A stretch of DNA of 64,000 nucleotides, from the NCBI GenBank assembly GCA_036226585.1, contig CP108997.1, forward strand, positions 6,882,001-6,946,000, written 5' to 3'. The position numbers and the translations under genes were made by a program. Every line of letters starts with the position of its first letter. Position 1 is the first letter of the stretch. This document shows positions 33,169-41,251 of this stretch, piece by piece. The notes under the pieces are model-generated. The model did no database searches, had not been told where the DNA came from, and was given only the letters and a program-made list of their open reading frames with translations. This DNA comes from Streptomyces sp. NBC_00708 (lineage in GTDB: Bacteria; Actinomycetota; Actinomycetes; Streptomycetales; Streptomycetaceae).

Positions 33169-34248
33169 TCAGACCGGCAGCGCCGCACCGGCCTTCCGCA
33201 GCGGTGCCGCCGCGAATTCGGCCATGCCCTCGGCGAAGCCCACCTCCGGCCGCCAGCCCAGTTCCTCCCGCAGCCGCCGCGAGTCCGCGGTGACATGGCG
33301 TACGTCCCCGAGCCGGAACTCTCCGGTCACCACCGGCGCCGGACCGCCGTGGGCCGCCGCCAGCGCCCCGGCCATCTCGCCGATCGTGTGCGGCTCGCCG
33401 CTGCCGGTGTTGTACGCCGCGAAGCCGCCCGGGGCGCGGGAGCCCACGGCCTCCAGCGCCACCGTGTTCGCGGCGGCCACGTCCCGTACATGGATGAAGT
33501 CGCGCCGCTGACCGCCGTCCTCGAACACACGCGGCGCCTCGCCCCGGGCCAGCGCCGACCGGAAGAACGACGCGACACCCGCGTACGGCGTGTCGCGGGG
33601 CATCCCGGGCCCGTAGACGTTGTGGTAGCGCAGCGAGACCGCGCTCCCGCCCGTCGCCCGCGCCCAGGACGCGGCGAGGTGCTCCTGCGCCAGCTTCGTC
33701 GCCGCGTAGACGTTGCGCGGGTCCGTCGGCGCGTCCTCCGCGACCAGGCCCGGTGCGAGCGCGGCCCTGCAGTCCGGGCAGCGGGGCTCGAAGCGGCCCG
33801 CCACCAGGTCGGCCCGGTCCCGGGGCCCCGGACGGACGGTGCCATGGCGCGGACACGCGTACCGGCCCTCCCCGTACACGACCATCGACCCGGCCAGCAC
33901 CAGGCTCCGTACCCCGGCCCCGGCCATCGCGGCGAGCAGGACGGCCGTGCCCAGGTCGTTGCAGCCCACGTACGCGGGGGCGTCCGCGAAGTCCTTGCCC
34001 AGGCCGACCATCGCCGCCTGGTGGCACACCGCGTCCACCCCGTGCAGCGCACGGTCCACGGCCGCGCGGTCCCGTACGTCCCCGACGAGCATCCGCCCCT
34101 CGGCGTCACCGGCCGGCCGGTGCACGGCGTGACCGTGCGCCGAGGGCAGCAGTGCGTCGAGCACCACCGTCTCGTGCCCGGCGGAGGTGAGACTCCGGAC
34201 GATCTCCGACCCGATGAAACCGGCTCCGCCGGTGACAAGTACACGCAT
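33169..34248 (-). CDS. NAD-dependent epimerase/dehydratase with inserted zinc ribbon
   Basis: A 359-residue extended SDR. VLVTGGAGFIGSEIV is the NAD site, and S/Y/K catalysis is served by LAGSMVVYG and NVYAATK (Y181, K185). Residues 132-160 form an insertion with CPRH ... CPDC, a zinc-ribbon-like element typical of a Streptomyces subfamily. Probably acts on an NDP-sugar. ATG 34248 has TAGCGT seven bases upstream and no ribosome site, so it is likely leaderless. The stop codon lies 3 bp from that of the converging kinase. Confidence 0.87.
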   Translation of the reverse strand: MRVLVTGGAGFIGSEIVRSLTSAGHETVVLDALLPSAHGHAVHRPAGDAEGRMLVGDVRDRAAVDRALHGVDAVCHQAAMVGLGKDFADAPAYVGCNDLGTAVLLAAMAGAGVRSLVLAGSMVVYGEGRYACPRHGTVRPGPRDRADLVAGRFEPRCPDCRAALAPGLVAEDAPTDPRNVYAATKLAQEHLAASWARATGGSAVSLRYHNVYGPGMPRDTPYAGVASFFRSALARGEAPRVFEDGGQRRDFIHVRDVAAANTVALEAVGSRAPGGFAAYNTGSGEPHTIGEMAGALAAAHGGPAPVVTGEFRLGDVRHVTADSRRLREELGWRPEVGFAEGMAEFAAAPLRKAGAALPV

Positions 34249-34330
34249 GAACGCCACGCTAGGCCGCGCGCGGCCCCCTCACGCGCTTTGGCCGCGGCAC
34301 GTCACGGGACCGTAAGCCTTCGGCTCGCTC

Positions 34331-34497
34331 TAGGGCCTGTCCGGCGGATCTTCGTGGATCAGCCCGCGGCGTCTGGCGTGTGCTCTCGGCGTGCGCCCGG
34401 ATCGCCCTCGTACTGGACGTACTTGGGTGATGCGGGCGTGCGGCGAGAGTGCGTGCCAGGCGTCGCGGGCCCGCGAAGATCCGCCGGACAGGCCCTA
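34331..34497. mobile_element. MITE-like element with 24-bp terminal inverted repeats
   Basis: TAGGGCCTGTCCGGCGGATC begins the left arm (34331-34354); the exact complement is the right arm (34474-34497). The interior is itself imperfectly self-complementary, so the whole 167 bp can fold as one long hairpin. There is no coding sequence. The GGGCCTGTCCGGC end resembles termini of Streptomyces IS5-like elements, so it is likely a non-autonomous derivative. The outermost TA at each end may be target duplication. The right end supplies the stop codon of the VOC gene. Confidence 0.7.
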
Positions 34498-34905
34498 GCG
34501 CAGTTCCTGGATGCGGACCAGGTTGCCCGCCGGGTCCCGGAACGCGCAGTCGCGGATGCCGTACGGCTGCTCGGTCGGCTCCTGGACCACCTCCGCGTCA
34601 CCGGCCTGCACCTTCTCGAAGGTGGCGTCCAGATCGCGGGTGGCCAGCAGGATCCAGCCGTAGGTGCCCTTGGCCATCATCTCCGTGATGGTGCGGCGTT
34701 CGTCATCGGTGATCCCCGGGTCCGCGGCCGGCGGGGCCAGCAGGATCGACGTGCTGGGCTGGTCCTTCGGGCCGACGGTGATCCAGCGCATCTTGCCCTG
34801 GCCGACGTCGTTGCGGACCTCGAAGCCGAGCGTGTCGCGGTAGAACGCGAGGGACTCCTCCGGGTCGTCGTGCGGGAGGAAGCTGGTGTGAATGGTGATG
34901 TCCAT
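34495..34905 (-). CDS. VOC family (glyoxalase superfamily) protein ending in the MITE-like repeat
   Basis: A 136-residue single-domain VOC protein (ITIHTSFLPHDDPEESLAFYRDTLGFEVRNDVG ... ILLATRDLDATFEKVQ ... DCAFRDPAGNLVRIQEL). The TAG stop (34495-34497) is the outermost triplet of the MITE-like right arm, so the element may have trimmed a residue or two from the end. ATG 34905 has TAGCAT seven bases upstream and no ribosome site, suggesting a leaderless mRNA; ATG 34914 is less likely. Confidence 0.85.
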   Translation of the reverse strand: MDITIHTSFLPHDDPEESLAFYRDTLGFEVRNDVGQGKMRWITVGPKDQPSTSILLAPPAADPGITDDERRTITEMMAKGTYGWILLATRDLDATFEKVQAGDAEVVQEPTEQPYGIRDCAFRDPAGNLVRIQELR

Positions 34906-35145
34906 GAAGATCATGCTAGGCAGCGCCCCCCGCCCTCGCTTCTCGAATCCTGACCGGTTGGCACCGGCAGTGGCGGAGACCGTCCGTACCCGCCCGCTGC
35001 CCGAAGAGGCACCGCGCGATGCCCCGGGCCGGACGGGGCCGGGCTGGACGGGGCAGCCGAGCGTCCACCAGGGTGGGGAGCCGGCAGGAGCGGGCGGTCC
35101 GCCGCGACCGTGCGGCGCGGGCCTGCCCCGGTGCGGTCAGGGGAG

Positions 35146-36012
35146 ATGACGGTGAACGCACAGGACCACGACCACCAGCACGAGCACGAGCACGAGCACC
35201 ACATGCCACCCCTGGAGACCGGGGACGCGTACGAGCGGCTGCCCGGCGGCCATCTGCACTCCGAGACGGCCGAGACGCCCGCCGGCTCGGACACCCGCGA
35301 CGCCCACCACCTCTTCCGGGCCGCCGCCACCGGACGGGCCGACGTGGTCGGCACCGCCGGCATGGGCGTCCTCCAGCGCACGGTCGGCAACGCGGCCCTC
35401 GGCCCGGTGATCCAGCGCGCCAGGGCCGCGGCCCCGGAGCAGGCCGAGGAGGCCGAGCCGCGCTCGCCGGTGCACGACGTCATCGCGTCCGGCGGCGGCA
35501 CCCCCCTGGACACCGAGACCCGGACGGACCTGGAGAACCGGATGGGCGCCGACTTCTCCGACGTACGCATCCACAACGACTCGGCCGCCCACGAATCGGC
35601 GAAGGGCGTCGGCGCGCACGCCTACACCGTGGGCAACAACGTCGTCTTCCAGCGCGACGCCTACGACCCGTCGTCGCCCCAGGGCCGCACGACGCTGGCG
35701 CACGAGCTGACCCATGTCATCCAGCAGCGCAACGGGCCCGTCGAGGGGACCGACGCGCCCGGCGGCATCCGCGTCAGCGACCCCTCGGACCGGTTCGAAC
35801 GCGAGGCGGTCGCCAACGCCGACCGGGTCCTCTCCGAGCCCGCGCCCACGGCTCCCGCGGCCCCGGCCGCCGCCGCGCCCTCGGCCGCGCCCGCCGTTCA
35901 GCGGGCGGCCACGGAGGACGAGGACGAGCAACCGGCCGACGTCCAGGGCTCGTTCGTCCAGCGCGCCGAGGAGAAGAGCCCGGAGGAGGAAGAGGAAGCC
36001 CCGCCGGCCTGA
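35146..36012 (+). CDS. DUF4157 protein of the contractile injection system locus
   Basis: A 288-residue protein. A His-rich stretch (residues 7-19) is followed by a linker carrying LQRTVGNAALGPVIQR (76-91) and then the DUF4157 domain (about 108-195), ending in a zinc-peptidase-like AHELTHVIQQ (H186, E187, H190). The C-terminus is disordered, acidic, and has two VQRA motifs (251, 271). DUF4157 is the best-known marker of eCIS-associated cargo; some members are fused to toxins, but none is fused here. AGGGGAG precedes ATG 35146; GTG 35152 is better spaced. First CIS gene in the window, converging on a membrane-protein gene. Confidence 0.87.
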   Translation: MTVNAQDHDHQHEHEHEHHMPPLETGDAYERLPGGHLHSETAETPAGSDTRDAHHLFRAAATGRADVVGTAGMGVLQRTVGNAALGPVIQRARAAAPEQAEEAEPRSPVHDVIASGGGTPLDTETRTDLENRMGADFSDVRIHNDSAAHESAKGVGAHAYTVGNNVVFQRDAYDPSSPQGRTTLAHELTHVIQQRNGPVEGTDAPGGIRVSDPSDRFEREAVANADRVLSEPAPTAPAAPAAAAPSAAPAVQRAATEDEDEQPADVQGSFVQRAEEKSPEEEEEAPPA

Positions 36013-36061
36013 CATGCGGCGGGCGGGGCTGTGGTGCTGCGGAACCGGTACTGATGACCCG

Positions 36062-37393
36062 TCAGCCGCCTTCGGTGTTACGCATCGTGCCGCCCAGGAA
36101 CATGGACTCCGCACACCGCGAAGGCGCCTGCGCGCCCACCGGCTTGCCCACCCTGCGGCAGTCGATGGTCATGGTGACCTTGCCGCCCGCCGGGACCACG
36201 ATCGGCGTCACGAAGTGGTAGTCGGAGTCCCGGAAGTTCTCCAGTCCCAGGCTCAGCACCCGGGTCTCCTTGCCCGCGGAGACGACCAGCGTTCCGGCGT
36301 CGCCCTGCGGGTTCTGGACGACGATGTCGGTGAGCTGGAACGTCTTGCCGGCCGGCACCGTGAGCGCCGTCCCGGTGTTCGTCCCGCCGCCCAGCGAGTC
36401 CTGCACCCTGACCTGTGCGCTGGTCGGCGTGGCCGCCCCCGCGTCGGCCGCCGCCGACGGGCTCGGGCTCGGCGTGGGCTTCGACTCGCCGCCCCCGCCC
36501 GACCCGCTTCCGGCGGAGTCGCCCCCGCCCGACCCGGAGCCGCCCGAACCGCCCTGCTCCGGCGCCTTGCTCTTGTCGGCCGCCGCGGCGGACCGTACCG
36601 CCTCGGGCGTGACCGCCTCCCGCGCCGCCGACTTCACGGCCGGGCGCAGCAGCGCGTACCAGAGGCCGACCAGCGCGAGTACGAGGAGGGCCGCGGTGAT
36701 CAGGGCCCGGGGCAGCCAGCGGGGGAGCAGCGGCTCCTGCTCGTAACTGCCGTCGACGAGAACCGGTTCCACCGGGTCCTGGCCCTCGGCGACCTGCGTC
36801 GCGGCGAACACCTGGAAGGGGTGCGTCACCGGCGTGCCGCGCCACATCCGCTTGACCGGGCGCACCCGGAGCCTCGCGAACTCCGCCTTGCCCGGGGCGA
36901 CATGGAGCTCCGGCGCGGCGAACACCACGCGGGCCCGCTCGCTCCCGGGCTGCGCGCCCAGGCGTACGGTCACCGGAGTGTTGCCCCGGTTGTCGACGGC
37001 CAGCTGGTGGCGGCCGGCGCGCGCGCCGTGCGAACCGCGCGGGACCAGCTCGGCCGTCGTCTCCGTGAACGGCAGGACGGTCACCCGGCCCTCGGGCACC
37101 ACCGTCTCGCCCTGCTCACCCGTCGGCACCACCCGTACCCCGAACGGCGTCTCGCCGGCCGGTACCGTCGCGTCGCGGGGCGGCCGCAGCATGAGTGACA
37201 CCGTCCCCGAGTCGCCCGGGTAGAGCGACAGCACGGCAGGCTCCACCGCCGCCCAGGCGGCACACGCACCGACCACCTCGAAGCGGTACTCCTCGACCGT
37301 CGTACCGGAGTTGCGGACCTGCAGGGGGACGGCCGTCTCCGCGCCCGGTGCGGCGCTGACGGTGGACGCGTCGAGGCTTGCGGTGAGACTCAT
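36062..37393 (-). CDS. Bitopic membrane protein with Ig-like repeats, flanking the CIS locus
   Basis: A 443-residue protein without signal peptide. Residues ~1-205 hold two beta-sandwich (NEW3/Ig-like) units (VPLQVRNSGTTVEEYRFEVVG; LAVDNRGNTPVTVRLGAQP). One membrane helix is RALITAALLVLALVGLWYAL (229-248). A Gly/Ser/Pro-rich linker (280-325) and a second beta domain (326-443) with a Cys pair (412, 427) follow. Topology should be N-in, C-out. Its place in the CIS locus and its likeness in plan to the zinc-ribbon membrane protein at the other end suggest a membrane-linked role; unproven. Divergent from the LuxR regulator. Confidence 0.75.
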   Translation of the reverse strand: MSLTASLDASTVSAAPGAETAVPLQVRNSGTTVEEYRFEVVGACAAWAAVEPAVLSLYPGDSGTVSLMLRPPRDATVPAGETPFGVRVVPTGEQGETVVPEGRVTVLPFTETTAELVPRGSHGARAGRHQLAVDNRGNTPVTVRLGAQPGSERARVVFAAPELHVAPGKAEFARLRVRPVKRMWRGTPVTHPFQVFAATQVAEGQDPVEPVLVDGSYEQEPLLPRWLPRALITAALLVLALVGLWYALLRPAVKSAAREAVTPEAVRSAAAADKSKAPEQGGSGGSGSGGGDSAGSGSGGGGESKPTPSPSPSAAADAGAATPTSAQVRVQDSLGGGTNTGTALTVPAGKTFQLTDIVVQNPQGDAGTLVVSAGKETRVLSLGLENFRDSDYHFVTPIVVPAGGKVTMTIDCRRVGKPVGAQAPSRCAESMFLGGTMRNTEGG

Positions 37394-37602
37394 ACGGCGG
37401 ACCGTAAGGTCGCCGCGTACGTCGTACACCGGCCGCGAAGGAACACTTTCGGGCACATTGAATGCCCCGGCCAAACAAATTGGTTTCCTGCTCAATGATG
37501 AAGGGCATCTTCTGTCCGCCTCGCCACCAGTGAGGCGGACGAACACGGCTGTGAGGCGTGTGCACCAAGGGCGTCCGGCCGTTGCCGAGGGGGAGCACGG
37601 AT

Positions 37603-38229
37603 ATGGAGCGCACCACTGTCGCATTACGGGCACAGGACCCGATCTCGCAAGCAGGAGTGGCCAGCCAGTTGAGGGCACGGCCCGAAGTGAACGTCGTGGA
37701 ATGGGCCGAGGAGGGTCCCTGGCCCGATGTCGTCGTCATGGTCGTGGACGCCGTCGACGAGGACGTGCTGACGACACTGCGTCACATTCAGCGCACCACC
37801 GATGCCCGCGCCGTGCTCGTCACCACGGACATCGACGAACAGAAGCTGGTGAGCGCCGCCGAGTGCGGGGTCGTCGGGGTGATCCGGCGGGCCGAGTCCA
37901 CCCCCGAGCACCTGGTGCACGTCATCGAGACCGTGGGGCGGGGCGAGGGCCATCTGCCCTCCGACCTGCTCGGCAGGCTCCTGGCGGAGGTCGGCCGGCT
38001 GCAGGGCCAGGTGCTGGCGCCGCGCGGACTGCACTTCACCGGCCTCGCCGCCCGCGAGGTGGACGTACTGCGCCTGGTCGCCGAGGGCTACGACACCGCC
38101 GACATCGCCACGAAGCTGGCCTACTCCGAACGCACGATCAAGAACGTCCTGCACTCGGTGATGACCCGGCTGCAACTGCGCAACCGGTCCCACGCGGTGG
38201 CCTACGCGATGCGCCAGGGACTCATCTGA
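37603..38229 (+). CDS. LuxR-family regulator next to the CIS genes
   Basis: A 208-residue protein with a degenerate receiver-like domain (residues 1-120: VVVMVVDAVDEDVLTTLRHIQ; no clear phospho-acceptor acidic pocket) and a LuxR helix-turn-helix (FTGLAAREVDVLRLVAEGYDTADIATKLAYSERTIKNVLHSVM). ATG 37603 follows GGGGGAG; the GTG at 37558 is less likely. A LuxR regulator is found at the same place in Streptomyces CIS loci (for example near SCO4263), so control of the CIS genes is likely. The 209-bp upstream gap is locally AT-rich and probably holds divergent promoters. Confidence 0.85.
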   Translation: MERTTVALRAQDPISQAGVASQLRARPEVNVVEWAEEGPWPDVVVMVVDAVDEDVLTTLRHIQRTTDARAVLVTTDIDEQKLVSAAECGVVGVIRRAESTPEHLVHVIETVGRGEGHLPSDLLGRLLAEVGRLQGQVLAPRGLHFTGLAAREVDVLRLVAEGYDTADIATKLAYSERTIKNVLHSVMTRLQLRNRSHAVAYAMRQGLI

Positions 38230-38373
38230 CCCACAGCCGTGCGGTGGCTGCCCCAAAGGGCAGCGGTCGCTACCCGCCGAAAGGGCTGCCTTCCCGCTGC
38301 GCGGAAACCGCGCACGGGGGACCGTATGGGCGCTGTTCTTCGGTGGGAGGTACGGGTGCGGGGGAGAGAAGCT

Positions 38374-40437
38374 GTGCGGTTGATCCGGCCGACGGGGCGC
38401 CCACGCGGACTACCGGGCGCGCGCCGTTGCGCCGCGCTCGCCCTGCTCCTGCTGGCCACCGCCCTCGTCCCCGCGTCGGGCGCGTCGGGTGCCGCGCCCG
38501 ACGCGCCCGTACCCCCGGACCCGTGGGTCACACCGGGGACCCTGCACGAGGCGCTCGACCCCGGCGGTTCGACGGGCGTCGACAAGTCGGTGCGTACGCC
38601 GGTGATCCCGCCGAAACCCGAGGTCATCCTGCTGGTCGACGGTACGGGGAGCATGGAGAAGCCCATTGCCGACGTGCAGGAGAACCTCTCGGACATCACC
38701 GAGAAGGTCCTCGCCGAGCAGCCCGAGTCCCGCTTCGCCGTCGCCACCTTCGGGGACCAGCAATTCGACCCCACGGGAGGCGAATTCAAGGTCCTCCAGG
38801 GACTGACCAACGACCTCGACAAGGTGCAGGACGGCGTCGACGCGCTGAAGACCGACCTGGGCGCCTACAGCATGGGTCCGTCCGAGGACTGGATCAACGG
38901 TCTGTGGCAGATCGCCAACGGGGCCGGTGGCCAAACGGTCTTCCGCGAGGGCTCCAACCCGGTGATCGTGCTGGTCAGCGACGCGTCCAGCCACTCACCG
39001 AGCGCCGGCCACACCATCGACGACACGATCTTCGCCCTCCAGGACAAGGGCGTCCGGGTGGTCGGCGTCGACGTGGACAGCGAACTCGGCGACGGGCTCA
39101 ACGGCACCGGCGACGCGGGAGTCCCCGGCCAGGTGGAGAACCCGCCGACCAAGGCGGGCCAGGCCACCCGCATCATCAACGCGGCCCAGGGCCGGCTGCT
39201 GGAGGGCATCCAGGGGGACGAGGTCGCCCAGGCCATCGTCGACGGCATGGGCAACCTCCCCACCTCCGTCGGCCACCAGCTCCATGCGTGCAGCCCCTAC
39301 CTCACGGTCGCGCTCGCCCCCCCCACCCGCCGGGTGACCAGTGGCGAGACCGCCCACTTCGCCGAGACGGTCGACGTCGCGCCCGATGCCCCGCAGGGCG
39401 CCCGTCTCACCTGCACGGTCCAGTTCCTGCTGGGCACGCAGATTCCGGGCACGAACACCCTCGCCCCCTCGGCGGTCCCCGACCCCGGCTTCGAGGAAAA
39501 GATCACGATCGACGTGAACGACGTGGACGCCCCCGTCGTCACCGTGGACGACCGCATCGCCAGGGCGGACGACGAGAACGGTACGAGGATCAGCTACTGG
39601 GCCACCGCGAGCGACGCCCAGGACGGCCGTCTCCCCGTCACGTGCACCCCCGCCTCCGGCTCCCTCTTCCCGATCGGCTCGACCACCGTCACCTGCACGG
39701 CCACGGACACGGCGGGCAACACCGCCACCGACACCGCGGTCTTCGACGTACTCGAACCGCCGCCGCCGCCGCTCCCCCCGCCGCCCGCGACGGACGTCGC
39801 CGTCAAGGCCGACGTCAGCCCCGGCCGTACGTACATCGGGCGTCCGGCCCACGCCCGCTTCACCGTGACCAACGCCGGTCCGGACACCGCGAGGGACGTC
39901 GTCATCGCCACGGCCTGGCCGAAGCCCGGCAAGGCGAAGGACCGCACCCTGACATCGCTGAACCGCTGCACGGCCGCCGCGCCCTGCACCATCCCGCCCG
40001 GCGGCCGGATCGAGGTCACCCAGACCGGGACCTACCGTGAGCCGGTCACCGGAGACGTACGGGCCACCGTGAGCGGGATGCTGGGCGATCTGCATCCCGT
40101 CAACAACCAGGACACCGACCGGTTGCGGGTGCTCAAGCCCTCCCTCACCGTCACCCCGCAGGTCGCCAAGCCGGGCCAGCCCGTCGTGGCGCGCGGCAAG
40201 GACTACCCGCCGGGCGAGACCGTCCGCCTGACGTGGAACACCGGCATCACGGCGGACCGCACCGGCATACGGGTCGGCCGCGACGGAACCTTCGAGGTGC
40301 AGGTGCTGGTCCTGCGCAAGGACACCCTCGGCCCCCGCGTCCTGCGCGCGGACATCACCGGGCTTCCCCGGCTCCGGAAACCTGTCCTGGTGGTCCAGCG
40401 CAACCTCCAGCCACCGGACTTCAAGGGCCGAACGTGA
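38374..40437 (+). CDS. Secreted von Willebrand factor A protein of the CIS operon
   Basis: A 687-residue protein with a Sec-type signal (ARRCAALALLLLATALVPASGASG). The vWA domain begins ILLVDGTGSMEKP (MIDAS DxTxS) near residue 85. A HYR-like domain (SYWATASDAQDGRLPVTC) and a DUF11/CARDB-like domain (TDVAVKADVSPGRTYIGRPAHARFTVTNAGPDTARDV) with a Pro-rich hinge (PPPPPLPPPP) follow. GTG 38374 is chosen because GGGGAGA lies seven bases upstream. It ends 16 bp before the CIS cap gene, so it appears to be the first gene of a cap-ATPase operon. A metal-dependent adhesion domain on the cell surface is the simplest role. Confidence 0.82.
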   Translation: MRLIRPTGRPRGLPGARRCAALALLLLATALVPASGASGAAPDAPVPPDPWVTPGTLHEALDPGGSTGVDKSVRTPVIPPKPEVILLVDGTGSMEKPIADVQENLSDITEKVLAEQPESRFAVATFGDQQFDPTGGEFKVLQGLTNDLDKVQDGVDALKTDLGAYSMGPSEDWINGLWQIANGAGGQTVFREGSNPVIVLVSDASSHSPSAGHTIDDTIFALQDKGVRVVGVDVDSELGDGLNGTGDAGVPGQVENPPTKAGQATRIINAAQGRLLEGIQGDEVAQAIVDGMGNLPTSVGHQLHACSPYLTVALAPPTRRVTSGETAHFAETVDVAPDAPQGARLTCTVQFLLGTQIPGTNTLAPSAVPDPGFEEKITIDVNDVDAPVVTVDDRIARADDENGTRISYWATASDAQDGRLPVTCTPASGSLFPIGSTTVTCTATDTAGNTATDTAVFDVLEPPPPPLPPPPATDVAVKADVSPGRTYIGRPAHARFTVTNAGPDTARDVVIATAWPKPGKAKDRTLTSLNRCTAAAPCTIPPGGRIEVTQTGTYREPVTGDVRATVSGMLGDLHPVNNQDTDRLRVLKPSLTVTPQVAKPGQPVVARGKDYPPGETVRLTWNTGITADRTGIRVGRDGTFEVQVLVLRKDTLGPRVLRADITGLPRLRKPVLVVQRNLQPPDFKGRT

Positions 40438-40453
40438 GAGGGGCGGACACCAG

Positions 40454-41251
40454 GTGATCCACGAGGTGGACGACGTACTCCGGTCCCTGATCCGGGCGGA
40501 GGTGCTCGGGGGCGGCCAGATCACCGTCGTCTTCGACGCCCCGACCCGGGAATGGGCCGCCAAGGTCAACGCCCCCATGGTCAACCTCTACCTGTACGAC
40601 ATCCGTGAGGACATGCGGCGCCGCGAGCGCGGCCTGCACAACGAGTACGACGAGCGGGGCGCCGTCGTGGCGCGCCGCCGCCCGCCGCGCTACTTCAAGC
40701 TCTCGTACCTGATCACCGCGTGGACCAAGCGCCCGGAGGACGAGCACCGGCTGCTCTCCTCCCTGCTCGCCTGCCTCCTCGAGTACGAGGCACTGCCCCC
40801 GGAGCGGCTGGCCGGATCGCTCGCCGAGATCGGGGCCGCCGTCCCGATGTCGATCGCCCTGCCGCCGCCGGAAGACCGCTCCTTCGCCGATGTGTGGAGC
40901 GCGCTGGGCGGCGAGCTGAAACCGTCCCTCGACCTGGTGGTCAGCGTGCCCGTGACGGCCTCGCCGACGTACCCGGCGGGGCCGCCGGTCGGCGACGACG
41001 GCCTGCACGCCCGTTTCGGGGACATGCCTCGTCCGCCGGAGCCGCCACGGGGCGGGCTCCCGGTGTACGGAAACCGTCCCGGCCGTCCGGTACGGGAGGA
41101 GCCCGCGGCCGCCGCCGGCCGGCGCGGTCTGGCGCTGCGGATCAGCGAGAACCGGTCGGCGGAAGGAGGCTACGGAGGCTCCGGCGGCTCCGGAGGCGGT
41201 ACGACCGGGGGCGCGCCCGCCGACGCGACGAAGGAGGACCCCACCGCATGA
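40454..41251 (+). CDS. cis16: DUF4255 tail-terminator/cap protein (Pvc16/Afp16-like)
   Basis: A 265-residue protein. The conserved DUF4255 core is VDDVLRSLIRAEVLGGGQITVVFDAPTREWA, then VNLYLYDIREDMRRRE and RYFKLSYLITAWTKRPEDEHRLL. In Afp/PVC particles this protein caps the end of the sheath/tube. The C-terminal ~90 residues are Pro/Gly-rich and variable. GTG 40454 is the start; it overlaps the AAA ATPase start (ATGA). The symbol follows the Pvc numbering used for Streptomyces CIS. Confidence 0.87.
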   Translation: MIHEVDDVLRSLIRAEVLGGGQITVVFDAPTREWAAKVNAPMVNLYLYDIREDMRRRERGLHNEYDERGAVVARRRPPRYFKLSYLITAWTKRPEDEHRLLSSLLACLLEYEALPPERLAGSLAEIGAAVPMSIALPPPEDRSFADVWSALGGELKPSLDLVVSVPVTASPTYPAGPPVGDDGLHARFGDMPRPPEPPRGGLPVYGNRPGRPVREEPAAAAGRRGLALRISENRSAEGGYGGSGGSGGGTTGGAPADATKEDPTA

